A DNA stretch of 64,000 nucleotides, taken from Bordetella holmesii ATCC 51541. GTDB taxonomy: Bacteria; Pseudomonadota; Gammaproteobacteria; Burkholderiales; Burkholderiaceae_B. The position numbers and the translations under genes are program-made. Location: assembly GCA_000612485.1 (NCBI GenBank), contig CP007494.1, forward strand, positions 1,922,001-1,986,000, in the 5' to 3' direction. This document shows, in pieces, positions 36,193 through 44,908 of this stretch; the stretch's first letter is position 1; every line of letters starts with the position of its first letter. Below the pieces are notes generated by a model. The model was not told the DNA's origin. It worked only from the letters and a program-made list of their open reading frames with translations, and ran no database searches.

Positions 36193-37498
36193 GGTTCATC
36201 GAGGAATACCGGGGAATGCAGACCGGATCTTGAGGAAGAAGTACTCCTGATCGCGGTAGCCGTAGGCGCGGCGCTTGATGACTTTGATGGTGTTGTTGAT
36301 GCCCTCGACGATGCTGGTGTTGAGCCGGTGGCGACAGCGAGACAGAATCCCGTGCAGATAGGCTTTTAGCTTGAGCGCGAAGTGAGCCAAGGCGGCGATG
36401 CCGCTGCCCTGAGCCTGTTGCAGCCAGTGATCCCATGCCTGGCGGGCGTAGCCGGGGTGTTGGTAGAACCACAGCTGTTTGAGCTCATCGCGCATCAGAT
36501 AAGCGGTGAGCAAGGGCTGGTTGGCCTGGAGCAACTCGTCCAACTTTACCGATTGGCACGGATCGAGGTTTTTGCGATTGCGCAGCAGTAGCCAGCGACT
36601 GGACTTGATCACCCGGCGGGCCGGCTTGTCGTGCCGCAACTGGTTCGCTTGGTCTACACGCACCCGGTCTATCACTTCACGGCCGTACTTGGCCACGACG
36701 TGGAACAGGTCGTAGACGATCTCGGCGTTGGGGCAGTTGGCCTGGATCTCCAGCTCATAGGCCGTCGTCATGTCGATCGCTACGGCCCGGATCTGCTGGG
36801 CAACTCCTGTTGGCAGTTGTTCGAAGAAGGCTCTGGCCGTCTCGCGCGAGCGGCCATCACCGATCCATAGCACCTGACGGCGGATCGGATCGACAACGAC
36901 CGTGGCATAACGATGGCCCTTGTGTAGAGCGAACTCGTCCATCGCTAGGTAGTGGATCTGGCTCCAGTCCGGCTCTTGGATCGCCCGTCGCAGCAGGGCC
37001 TTGTCCAGCGCCTTGACCGTGTGCCAACCCAGTTGGAAGAAGCGCGCCACGGCCAGAATGTTGCTGGACTCAAGCAACTGGCTGACCGCCTCGGCCAGCC
37101 GGTCGGTCACTCGCTGGTAACGGCCCAGCCAGCTCAGCCTCTCCAGATGCGGTCCACCGCACTGCTCGCACCAGACCCGCCGACGCGGCACTACCAGCGT
37201 CACTCGCAGCGCCATTAGCGGCAGATCCCGCACCCGGCGCGTGGTCGTCTCATGCACCTGCCGACATCGGTTGCCGCAGTGCTCGCAGTGCATCGTTCGC
37301 GCTGAAGGCTTCAGGTAAATCGTGACCGTCCGGCTCTCACCTTCAGGCCACACGACCCACTCCACCCGATAACCTTCCCACCCACCCAACCTCTCGATCG
37401 TCTTGCGGTCCAGCATGATCCCGGCCTTGATCCTTGAAAAATCAAGGATCAAGCGTAACGGCAATCAAGCACGGCTCCACGCTATTCCGCGATGAACC
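36193..37498 (-). mobile_element. IS1001-type insertion sequence, copy 3
   Basis: 1306 bp in minus orientation. The 8-bp target duplication TTTTTCTT lies at 36185-36192 and 37499-37506; the left copy is part of the T tract of the tRNA-Val terminator. No gene is interrupted. It differs from copy 2 at several single bases, including one that changes the transposase. Confidence 0.96.
36196..37416 (-). CDS. tnpA: IS1001 transposase, copy 3
   Basis: A 406-residue transposase like copy 2, but with Trp in YRVEWVVWPEG where copies 1 and 2 have Arg (YRVERVVWPEG). The substitution is in the N-terminal region before the zinc-binding motif. Catalytic segments are unchanged. The same hairpin precedes ATG 37416. 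Confidence 0.95.
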   Translation of the reverse strand: MLDRKTIERLGGWEGYRVEWVVWPEGESRTVTIYLKPSARTMHCEHCGNRCRQVHETTTRRVRDLPLMALRVTLVVPRRRVWCEQCGGPHLERLSWLGRYQRVTDRLAEAVSQLLESSNILAVARFFQLGWHTVKALDKALLRRAIQEPDWSQIHYLAMDEFALHKGHRYATVVVDPIRRQVLWIGDGRSRETARAFFEQLPTGVAQQIRAVAIDMTTAYELEIQANCPNAEIVYDLFHVVAKYGREVIDRVRVDQANQLRHDKPARRVIKSSRWLLLRNRKNLDPCQSVKLDELLQANQPLLTAYLMRDELKQLWFYQHPGYARQAWDHWLQQAQGSGIAALAHFALKLKAYLHGILSRCRHRLNTSIVEGINNTIKVIKRRAYGYRDQEYFFLKIRSAFPGIPR

Positions 37499-37790
37499 TT
37501 TTTCTTTTGGTTTTCTCCTTTGCGTTACCTAGCCGATGGCGCCATTTTTGCGTTGGACGTTGGGGTTTGCCGCCGCTTCGTGTATGGTCCTATCAGCCTG
37601 CCTGAGCGTTTAGCAGGGCTTGATCTGACGCAAGACCGGCTGCCGTGACGCAAACCGCGCGCAGGAGCCGGCAGATAATATGGCGCTGCCTGGCGCTTGA
37701 GCGGTCCGGCTCGCAAACGTTGCGCACTTGCGCGACGCTGCCTGCGGCACGGTCTTGCGCCCGGCATCCACTGTCTGTCGTGGAGATCGG

Positions 37791-38777
37791 ATGAAAAAGT
37801 CGCTGGTTTGGGGATCGGTGGCCGTGCTGCTTGTGCTGGCCGCTGCGGGAGCGGTCTGGGTCAACCAGTATCGCGGTCAGGATATGCCGGACACTATCGG
37901 CAGTGCCAATGGCCGGCTCGAGGTCGGCCGCATCGACATCGCTACGAAGTACGCGGGACGGCTGCGCGAACTCTCCGTCAGCGAAGGCGACGAGGTGGCC
38001 GTCGATCAGATCCTGGCACGGCTGGATACCACCGAAATGCGCACGCAATTGGCAGGCGCGCAGGCCGCGCAGGGGCGGGCGCAGCAGGCGGTGGCGCGTG
38101 CGCGAGCCGAAACCGGTGCGCGCCAGGTACGCGAAAAACTGGCTCGTATCGAACTGCAGCAGACGCAGGGCTTGCGCAGCGATGACTTGGTCTCGAAGAT
38201 CGAGTTGCAACGCCGCCAACTGTCCTTGCAAGGCGAGAGCGCCGGCCTGGCGGCGGCGGACGCGGCTGTCGGCGAGGCCATGGCCGCGGGGCTCGAGGCC
38301 CAGGCGCAGATCGCCCGTATCCAGAGCGTCATCGACGATATGGATCTTCGCGCACCTGTTGCCGGCCGCATCGAGTACCGCGTCGTTGAAGTCGGAGCGG
38401 TGCTGCCTGCGGGCGGGCGAGTGCTCACGCTGCTCAATACCGCAGATATCTACATGACCGTTTTCTGGCCCGCGCGAGTCGCCGGCCATCTGCGGATTGG
38501 TCAGGATGCCCGGCTCGTGCTCGATGGGGTGCCCGCGGCGGTGATTCCCGCCAAAGTGGGTTTCGTGGCCTCGGAGGCGCAATTCACGCCGAAGTACGTC
38601 GAGACCGTCAGCGAGCGCGACAAGCTCATGTACCGCGTCAAGCTGCAAGTGCCACCGGACGTTGCCAGGCGCTATGCCTCGCTGCTTAAAGCGGGAATGA
38701 CGGGCAATGCCTACGTCAACCTGCAGGCCGATGCTGCCTGGCCCGCGGAGTTGGACGTCGCGTTGCCCGGAGACTGA
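37791..38777 (+). CDS. HlyD-family periplasmic adaptor (YhiI-like)
   Basis: A 328-residue membrane fusion protein. An N-terminal anchor (SLVWGSVAVLLVLAAAGAVW) is followed by a lipoyl half motif (RLEVGRIDIATKYAGRLREL), an alpha-hairpin with coiled coil (residues about 85-190), and the second half (DDMDLRAPVAGRIEYRVVEV). The C-terminal barrel follows. The start has GGAGATCGG before ATG 37791. It is first of a tight five-gene operon (3-bp gap to the ABC gene) and links the inner-membrane ABC exporter with the outer-membrane channel. The layout resembles E. coli yhiI-rbbA-yhhJ. Confidence 0.88.
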   Translation: MKKSLVWGSVAVLLVLAAAGAVWVNQYRGQDMPDTIGSANGRLEVGRIDIATKYAGRLRELSVSEGDEVAVDQILARLDTTEMRTQLAGAQAAQGRAQQAVARARAETGARQVREKLARIELQQTQGLRSDDLVSKIELQRRQLSLQGESAGLAAADAAVGEAMAAGLEAQAQIARIQSVIDDMDLRAPVAGRIEYRVVEVGAVLPAGGRVLTLLNTADIYMTVFWPARVAGHLRIGQDARLVLDGVPAAVIPAKVGFVASEAQFTPKYVETVSERDKLMYRVKLQVPPDVARRYASLLKAGMTGNAYVNLQADAAWPAELDVALPGD

Positions 38778-38780
38778 CCG

Positions 38781-41504
38781 ATGGATGACGCCATCGTCCT
38801 GGAGGATGTGTCGCATCGCTATGGCCAGGTGTGGGCGCTGCGCGAGGTGTCGTTGACGTTGCCGGCAGGCAAGACCATCGGGCTGATCGGCCCGGATGGC
38901 GTGGGCAAGTCGACGCTGCTGTCCCTGATTGCCGGCGTCAAACGGCTGCAGACGGGTCGGATACGGGTGTTGGGCGGAGATATTGCTCGCCCGGCCTTTC
39001 GTAACGAGTTGGCCGGCCGTCTGGCGTTCATGCCGCAAGGTCTGGGACGTAATCTTTATCCCACCCTGTCGGTCTATGAGAACGTGGATTTCTTCGCGCG
39101 GCTCTATGGCCTGGATGCGCTGGCACGTAAACGCCGCATCGAGCGCCTGTTGCACGCCACCGCGTTGGCTCCCTTTCCTGACCGGCCCGCCGGAAAACTC
39201 TCCGGCGGCATGAAGCAGAAGCTGAGTCTGTGTTGTGCGCTGGTCCACAACCCTGAGCTGCTCATCCTGGACGAGCCCACCACGGGGGTAGATCCCCTGT
39301 CGCGGCGCCAATTCTGGGCGTTGGTCGACACGTTGCGCGGCGAATTGCCGGGCATGACGGTGGTCGTGGCCACGGCCTACATGGAAGAGGCGCAGCGATT
39401 CGACCACCTGGTGGCGATGGACGCCGGCAACGTGCTGGTCTGCGACGCTACCGCCGCCGTCATGCAGCGCGCGCAGGCGCAGACGCTGGAGCAGGCCTAC
39501 ATCAGTTTCCTGCCGCCGCAGCGGCGTGGCGAGCAGAAACCGCTGGACATCACGCCCTTTGAGCCACAGCCGGGGCCTGCCGCCATCGAGGCGGTGGATT
39601 TGACGCGGAAATTTGGCAGTTTCGTGGCAGTCGATCACGTCAGTTTCAAGATCGAGCGCGGCGAGATCTTCGGCTTTCTGGGCTCGAACGGGTGTGGCAA
39701 GACGACGACCATGAAAATGCTCACCGGCTTGCTGGATGTCTCCAGTGGCACGGCGCGTTTGCTTGGCCAGCCAGGCGATGCCAGTGACATGGCCACCCGC
39801 ATGAAGGTCGGCTACATGTCTCAATCGTTCTCGCTCTATGAAGAGCTCACGGTAAAGAAGAATCTGTTGCTCCACGCGCATCTCTACCGCATGGAGGGCG
39901 CTCAGGCGCGGCAGGCGGTCGAACGTGCGCTGGACGCTTTCGAGCTGCTGGACGTCGCCGACAGTCATCCCGTGAGCCTGCCGTTGGGGATACGCCAGCG
40001 TCTGCAATTGGCCGCAGCCTGCCTGCACGGGCCCGAGGTGCTGATTCTGGATGAGCCGACTTCCGGCGTGGATCCTGCCGCACGCGATATGTTCTGGCGC
40101 CATCTGTTGCGTCTGTCGCGTCAGGATCGTGTAACGATCTTCGTGTCCACGCACTTCATGAATGAAGCGCAACGTTGCGACCGGATTTCCTTCATGCACC
40201 GCGGGCGTGTGTTGGCTGTCGGAACACCCGCCGAGCTTACCGCCAGCGAGCATGCGGCCTCTCTGGAGGATGCATTTGTCGCCTATCTCGAGCACGCCGA
40301 TCCGCAACAGACCCTGGAGACGGCCAGCGCGCCCCACGCCGATCTGGCCGGCAGCGCGCCGGGCGTGCCAGCCGGCCCGTTGGCCTGGTGGCGGCGCACC
40401 TGGGCCTTCGCGCAGCGCGAAGCACTGGAATTGCGCCGTGATCGCATGCGGTTGGCGTTCGCGCTTCTTGGCCCCATCGTATTGCTGTGCATCGCTGCCT
40501 GGAGCGTGTCCTTTGACGTCGAGAACGTCCGGTATGCCGCGCTTGACCGCGACCAAAGCATCGAGAGCCGCCGGTTGCTGGAACACTTTTCCGGGTCGCG
40601 CTATTTTCGGTCGCAGACACCGCTGTCAAACGATGCTCAGATCACCCAGCGGCTCACCGATGCATCGGTCAAACTGGTCATCGACATTCCGCCGGGTTAT
40701 GGGCGCGAACTTTTGGCCGGCAACAAACCGCGCATTGGTTTCTACATTGACGGCGCCCAGCCATTCACCGCCGAGAATGTGCGCGGTTACGTGACGGGAA
40801 TCATGCTGGAATATAACGCCAGCCTGATGGCGGCCCGTCCGCAGGGGGCGGTCTCGCTGCCGGCACGCGTCGATCCGCGTTTCATGTTCAATCAGGAATT
40901 TCGCAGCATCTACGCCATCACGCCCGGCATCTTGATGTTGGCGTTGATTCTCATCCCGACCATGCTGACCGCATTGGGTGTGGTGCGCGAAAAGGAGATG
41001 GGCTCCATTACCAATTTGTATGCCTCGCCGGCCACGGTTGGTCAGTACCTGCTGGGCAAGCAGATGCCCTATGTGGTGTTGGCGATGATGAGTTATCTCA
41101 GCCTGGTGTTTTTGTGCATCGTACTGCTGCGGGTGCCGTTACGAGGGTCGTTTCTCAGTTTGTCGCTCGGTGCGCTGCTCTTTGTGCTTGCCGCCACGGC
41201 GCTGGGGCTGCTGATGTCCACGTTCGTGCGATCCCAGGTAGCCGCGATTTTCGGCACGGCCATTCTCTGCCTGATTCCTTCCGTCAATTTCTCGGGGCTG
41301 CTGTACCCGGTGTCGACGCTGACTGGCAGCAGTTACTGGGTGGGGGTGGGCTTTCCGTCTTCGTGGTTTCAGCTCATCAGTCTGGGCGGCTTTACCAAGG
41401 GCCTGGGTTGGCACAGTTTCTTGTCGATGTACGCTGCCCTGGCCGCGTTCGCGCTGCTCTATATCGGAGCAGCTCGCCTTTTGTTGCGCAAACAGGAGGC
41501 TTGA
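38781..41504 (+). CDS. ABC exporter: two ATPase domains fused to an ABC-2 permease (RbbA-like)
   Basis: A 907-residue fusion. ATPase 1 (residues 1-240) has Walker A GPDGVGKST, signature LSGGMKQKL and Walker B LLILDEPTTGVDP. ATPase 2 (about 265-500) has Walker A GSNGCGKTT and Walker B VLILDEPTSGVDP, but its signature is degenerate (PLGIRQRL). Residues about 530-905 form an ABC-2-type permease with one N-terminal helix, a large periplasmic loop and five C-terminal helices. This is the RbbA/YhiH architecture. With the next gene it should form an efflux complex. The stop overlaps the next start (TGAATG). Confidence 0.9.
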   Translation: MDDAIVLEDVSHRYGQVWALREVSLTLPAGKTIGLIGPDGVGKSTLLSLIAGVKRLQTGRIRVLGGDIARPAFRNELAGRLAFMPQGLGRNLYPTLSVYENVDFFARLYGLDALARKRRIERLLHATALAPFPDRPAGKLSGGMKQKLSLCCALVHNPELLILDEPTTGVDPLSRRQFWALVDTLRGELPGMTVVVATAYMEEAQRFDHLVAMDAGNVLVCDATAAVMQRAQAQTLEQAYISFLPPQRRGEQKPLDITPFEPQPGPAAIEAVDLTRKFGSFVAVDHVSFKIERGEIFGFLGSNGCGKTTTMKMLTGLLDVSSGTARLLGQPGDASDMATRMKVGYMSQSFSLYEELTVKKNLLLHAHLYRMEGAQARQAVERALDAFELLDVADSHPVSLPLGIRQRLQLAAACLHGPEVLILDEPTSGVDPAARDMFWRHLLRLSRQDRVTIFVSTHFMNEAQRCDRISFMHRGRVLAVGTPAELTASEHAASLEDAFVAYLEHADPQQTLETASAPHADLAGSAPGVPAGPLAWWRRTWAFAQREALELRRDRMRLAFALLGPIVLLCIAAWSVSFDVENVRYAALDRDQSIESRRLLEHFSGSRYFRSQTPLSNDAQITQRLTDASVKLVIDIPPGYGRELLAGNKPRIGFYIDGAQPFTAENVRGYVTGIMLEYNASLMAARPQGAVSLPARVDPRFMFNQEFRSIYAITPGILMLALILIPTMLTALGVVREKEMGSITNLYASPATVGQYLLGKQMPYVVLAMMSYLSLVFLCIVLLRVPLRGSFLSLSLGALLFVLAATALGLLMSTFVRSQVAAIFGTAILCLIPSVNFSGLLYPVSTLTGSSYWVGVGFPSSWFQLISLGGFTKGLGWHSFLSMYAALAAFALLYIGAARLLLRKQEA

Positions 41505-42632
41505 ATGCGGCAATGGCTACGCAATGTGATGCGGTTGTGCGGCAAGGAATTCCACAGCCTGGCCAGCGACTACACCTTGCTGCTACTGATCGTGTTCGCT
41601 TTCTCCGCCGCGATCTATTCGGTTGCCAATGGCGTCAAGGCCGAGGTGGCCAACGCCTCGGTCGCCGTGCTCGACAATGATCGGTCCAACTTGTCTTATC
41701 GGCTGCGTGATGCCATCCTGCCTCCGTATTTCAAACCACCCGAGGCGATCAGCCGCGATGAGGTCGACGCTGCTCTGAACCGCGGGCGATATATCTTCGT
41801 GCTGGAAATTCCGCCCAATTTCGAGCGCGACGTGCTGGCGCGGCGCCAGCCCTCGGTGCAGATATTGGTCGACGCCACGGCCATGACCCAGGCCGGCCTG
41901 GGCGTGACTTATCTCAATGAAATCATCGCGCGCGAAGTTCTGGGCTTTCTCCATGCCCAGGGGATCGAGGCGCAGTTGCCCGTCGTGCCGGTCACGCGGC
42001 AACTGTTCAACCCGAATGCACAATCGCCCTGGTACACGGCTGTCATGCAGATCGTGACCAACGTCACCGTGCTGGCCATCATCCTGGTCGGTGCAGCCGT
42101 CATCCGCGAGCGCGAGCACGGCACGATCGAACACCTGCTGGTCATGCCCGTGCGCGCCAGCGAGATCGCGATGGCAAAGATCCTCTCCAATGGCCTGGTG
42201 ATTCTCGTGGCAGCCATGCTGTCCTTGCGCTGGGTCGTTCAGGCGGGCCTGGGCATCCCGCTGCACGGCTCCGAGTGGCTGTTCATGGCAGGCCTGGCGA
42301 TCTACCTGTTTTCGGTGACGGCACTGGGGATGTATTTGGCTACCCTGGCGCCGACGATGCCGCAGTTCGGCCTTCTGGCCGTGCCCGTTTATGTCGTGGC
42401 CTACCTGCTGTCGGGCGCGGCCACGCCGGTCGAAAGTATGCCCTCGGTCATGCAAAGCCTGGTGCCTATCCTGCCCACCACGCAATTCGTTATGTTGACC
42501 CAGGCGGTTCTGTATCGGGGCGCCGGTTTCGCTATTGTCTGGCCGCAATTTCTGGCCATTGCTGTGTGTGGAGGAATCTTCCTCGGATTGGCGCTGCGCC
42601 GGTTTCGCTCGATGCTGGCACGGCAGGGATGA
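41505..42632 (+). CDS. ABC-2 type transport permease (YhhJ-like)
   Basis: A 375-residue membrane protein: an N-terminal helix (YTLLLLIVFAFSAAIYSVAN), a periplasmic domain of about 150 residues, then five or six helices with the ABC-2 signature EREHGTIEHLLVMPVRASEI. It matches the YhhJ/YbhR permease family and would pair with the fused permease of the preceding protein to complete the exporter. It starts directly after the upstream stop and ends 3 bp before the outer-membrane gene. The substrate is unknown. Confidence 0.9.
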   Translation: MRQWLRNVMRLCGKEFHSLASDYTLLLLIVFAFSAAIYSVANGVKAEVANASVAVLDNDRSNLSYRLRDAILPPYFKPPEAISRDEVDAALNRGRYIFVLEIPPNFERDVLARRQPSVQILVDATAMTQAGLGVTYLNEIIAREVLGFLHAQGIEAQLPVVPVTRQLFNPNAQSPWYTAVMQIVTNVTVLAIILVGAAVIREREHGTIEHLLVMPVRASEIAMAKILSNGLVILVAAMLSLRWVVQAGLGIPLHGSEWLFMAGLAIYLFSVTALGMYLATLAPTMPQFGLLAVPVYVVAYLLSGAATPVESMPSVMQSLVPILPTTQFVMLTQAVLYRGAGFAIVWPQFLAIAVCGGIFLGLALRRFRSMLARQG

Positions 42633-42635
42633 CTG

Positions 42636-44057
42636 ATGACTTCGATGCCACGACTCCTACCCTTTCTTTTGCCGGCGCTACTCGCGGCTTGCGCCGTGCG
42701 TGTCGAGGCGCCGCCGCAACGGGTGTTGCCCGGACACTTCGATCAGGTGCCCGCGCAGGGCGCCGCAGACGTTCGCCTGAGCGCCTGGTGGCTGGGCTGG
42801 AACGATCCGGTCATGACGGGCCTGATCGAGCAAGGCCTTGCCAACAGTAATGACCTCAAGGCCGCCGAAGCCAGCCTGCGCGAGGCACGTGCGCTGGCGG
42901 TGGTGGTGGACTCGGCGCTCTACCCCAATCTTGGCGCGCACGCCGGCGGCCAGCGGGGCAAGGCCGAGCTTCGGCAACCGCATGGTTTGCCGCGTGACAC
43001 GGCGATGGTGACCGATTACCTGGCTGGCGTGGCGGCAGTCTGGGAGGTCGACATTTTTGGGGGCCGGCGCAGCGATGCCGCTGCCGCCAGCGAAGCGGCT
43101 GCGGCCATGCAGCAGCGGCTCTATGGTGTGCGCATGCTGGTGGCCGCCGATATTGCCGAGGCCTATCTGCAGGAGCGTGGGCTGCAGGCCCGGCTGCGGG
43201 TGCTACAGGCCAGCATCGACGCCAGCGACAAGTTGCTGCGCTATGCCAGAGGGCGGTTTGGCGCCGGGCAGGTGACACGCTATGACGTGGATCGGGCTCA
43301 AGCCCAAGCCGAAAACATCCGCGCGCAGCAGCCGCTGCTGGTCAGCCAGTTCGACGTGCGGCTGCGTCGGTTGGCGGTGCTCACGGGGCAGCCGGCGCAG
43401 GCGCTGCGAACCTTGCCAGAACAGCCCCCGACGGTTGCCGTGCCCGATGCGCCGGGTGGCATTGTGCCGTCGGAAGTCTTGGCACGACGCCCGGATGTAC
43501 GCGCACACGCTCACGAAGTCAGCGCCTATGCCGCCCGCCTGGGCAGTGCCCGGGCGGAATGGTTTCCGCGCTTTTCGTTGAGTTTCTTGCTGCGTGATGG
43601 ACGACTGGATGTGGCCGGCCTGCCTGCTCTCCAAGGAAGCGCGGGGCTCTTCGGTGTTGGCGTGACCCTGCCTATTTTCACGGCTGGCCGGATTGCGGCC
43701 AATGTCGAGGCCGCCGATGCTCGGTTGCAAGCGGCCTTGGCGCGCTACGATCAGAGTATCCTGGACGCGCTGCAGGACGTCGATAATGCCTATGGCATGC
43801 GGCGCGGGCTGGATGAGCGCGAGCAGTTGCTCTTGCAGGCCGCTGGTACCGCACGGCGCAACGCCACGCAGGCGGGGCGGCTGTACGACGCCGGCCGACA
43901 GACATTGCAGGAGGTGCTGGAAGCCCAGTTGGACTCCCTGCACCGAGACGACGAATTGGCGCAGGTGCGCACCGCCCGTGCCCAGGTCACGGTCAAGCTG
44001 TATCAGGCCCTGGGCGGAGGCTGGAACGACACCGACACACCCCGATCAGGAGAATGA
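42636..44057 (+). CDS. Outer-membrane efflux lipoprotein (NodT/TolC family)
   Basis: A 473-residue protein. The signal peptide ends with lipobox LLAAC (MTSMPRLLPFLLPALLAAC). Two OEP repeats follow, with AAVWEVDIFGGRRSDAAAAS, FGAGQVTRYDVDRAQAQAEN, VLARRPDVRAHAHEVSAYAA, FGVGVTLPIFTAGRIAANVE and a C-terminal RLYDAGRQTLQEVLEAQ. It forms the trimeric outer-membrane duct of the tripartite ABC exporter encoded upstream. No defect is seen, in contrast to the broken RND pump nearby. Confidence 0.92.
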   Translation: MTSMPRLLPFLLPALLAACAVRVEAPPQRVLPGHFDQVPAQGAADVRLSAWWLGWNDPVMTGLIEQGLANSNDLKAAEASLREARALAVVVDSALYPNLGAHAGGQRGKAELRQPHGLPRDTAMVTDYLAGVAAVWEVDIFGGRRSDAAAASEAAAAMQQRLYGVRMLVAADIAEAYLQERGLQARLRVLQASIDASDKLLRYARGRFGAGQVTRYDVDRAQAQAENIRAQQPLLVSQFDVRLRRLAVLTGQPAQALRTLPEQPPTVAVPDAPGGIVPSEVLARRPDVRAHAHEVSAYAARLGSARAEWFPRFSLSFLLRDGRLDVAGLPALQGSAGLFGVGVTLPIFTAGRIAANVEAADARLQAALARYDQSILDALQDVDNAYGMRRGLDEREQLLLQAAGTARRNATQAGRLYDAGRQTLQEVLEAQLDSLHRDDELAQVRTARAQVTVKLYQALGGGWNDTDTPRSGE

Positions 44058-44061
44058 ACCG

Positions 44062-44238
44062 ATGCATCCGAATACCAACACCATGCTCATCATCGTGTGC
44101 CTGGCCGTGGCGCTCATGCTGCTGGGGTTTGGATTGCGTGACCGCAATCTGGGTCTGGGTTTGATGGGGTTGGGCTTGATCGTGGCGTTGCTGACCATAC
44201 TCTACAAGGCCTATATCACCTTCAGTTCTTTTTACTGA
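44062..44238 (+). CDS. Small two-helix membrane protein
   Basis: A 58-residue protein (MHPNTNTMLIIVCLAVALML...), with two hydrophobic helices separated by GLRDRNLGLG. ATG 44062 follows the efflux lipoprotein gene by 4 bp with AGGAGA upstream, so it is the last gene of the exporter operon. No known family is recognised. It may be an accessory subunit; that is inference from position only. Its stop overlaps the converging GNAT gene. Confidence 0.7.
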   Translation: MHPNTNTMLIIVCLAVALMLLGFGLRDRNLGLGLMGLGLIVALLTILYKAYITFSSFY

Positions 44239-44753
44239 GCAGGCAACGCGCGGCTCATGTAAACCGCGCCTGTGCCGTAGCCGGCCAGTTTGCGCGCCAG
44301 ATCAGCCGAAGACGTCGCGGCGGCATACCCTTGTTTTTCCCAGTAGGTCACAGCCGACGCCAGCGATACCAGACTGGCGCGTGTGAGGCCGGCCTGTGCG
44401 GCCGAGCGGGCACTGTCGCGCAGCATCATGCGAGCGACCCCTTTGCCTTGTGCCCAGCGAGCGACGGCACAATCGTGCACGAACCAACAGTCCGCGCGAA
44501 CGGGCAGCGCGTCCAGCGGCAGATCCAGCGCAGGCGGCAAACCCGAGTCCCAGGGGTAGGCAATCAGATAGCCGGCCAGCCGCTGCGCGTTCATGACGAC
44601 GCGGCACGTTGCCGCGGCCAGCGCAATGCGATTCATGAAAAAGGCAGCGCTTTCGTGAAGCTCGGCAGGGTAAAGCTCGGCCTGTAGACGAAGAATCAGG
44701 GGCAGATCGCTGGCGCTCAACGCGCGGCAAATAAGAGTGGAAGACATAAACAT
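44232..44753 (-). CDS. GNAT-family N-acetyltransferase
   Basis: A 173-residue GNAT protein. It has a conserved central segment CWFVHDCAVARWAQGKGVAR (motif A with the acetyl-CoA pyrophosphate loop Q-x-x-G-x-A) followed by LVSLASAVTYWEKQGYAAAT. Starts at ATG 44753 or 44747 are both possible; neither has a strong ribosome-binding site. It overlaps the converging small membrane-protein gene by seven bases. The acceptor substrate is unknown. Confidence 0.8.
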   Translation of the reverse strand: MFMSSTLICRALSASDLPLILRLQAELYPAELHESAAFFMNRIALAAATCRVVMNAQRLAGYLIAYPWDSGLPPALDLPLDALPVRADCWFVHDCAVARWAQGKGVARMMLRDSARSAAQAGLTRASLVSLASAVTYWEKQGYAAATSSADLARKLAGYGTGAVYMSRALPAQ

Positions 44754-44908
44754 CAATAAAAACAGCTGCTTGCGTGGTTTTTTCTGCGTGCTGCCGCAAA
44801 TGCATGCAACCATGCGTGGATTTTCGCGGGACTGGGCTGATTTGATAAAAATTTGACGGTGCGATTTGCATACTTGCTGCACATTCAACCCTCTTTTGGG
44901 TCCGCACC

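Noticed and set aside
31061..37498. IS1001 copies 2 and 3 as ends of a composite transposon
   Set aside because: Each copy has its own perfect 8-bp target duplication and they differ from one another, so they inserted separately. The DNA between is ordinary chromosome (dnaQ, tRNA-Val).
37593..40586. A 997-residue minus-strand open frame
   Set aside because: It is the antisense of the HlyD and ABC genes. Its composition (rich in Arg, His, Gln) is typical of a shadow frame in GC-rich DNA.
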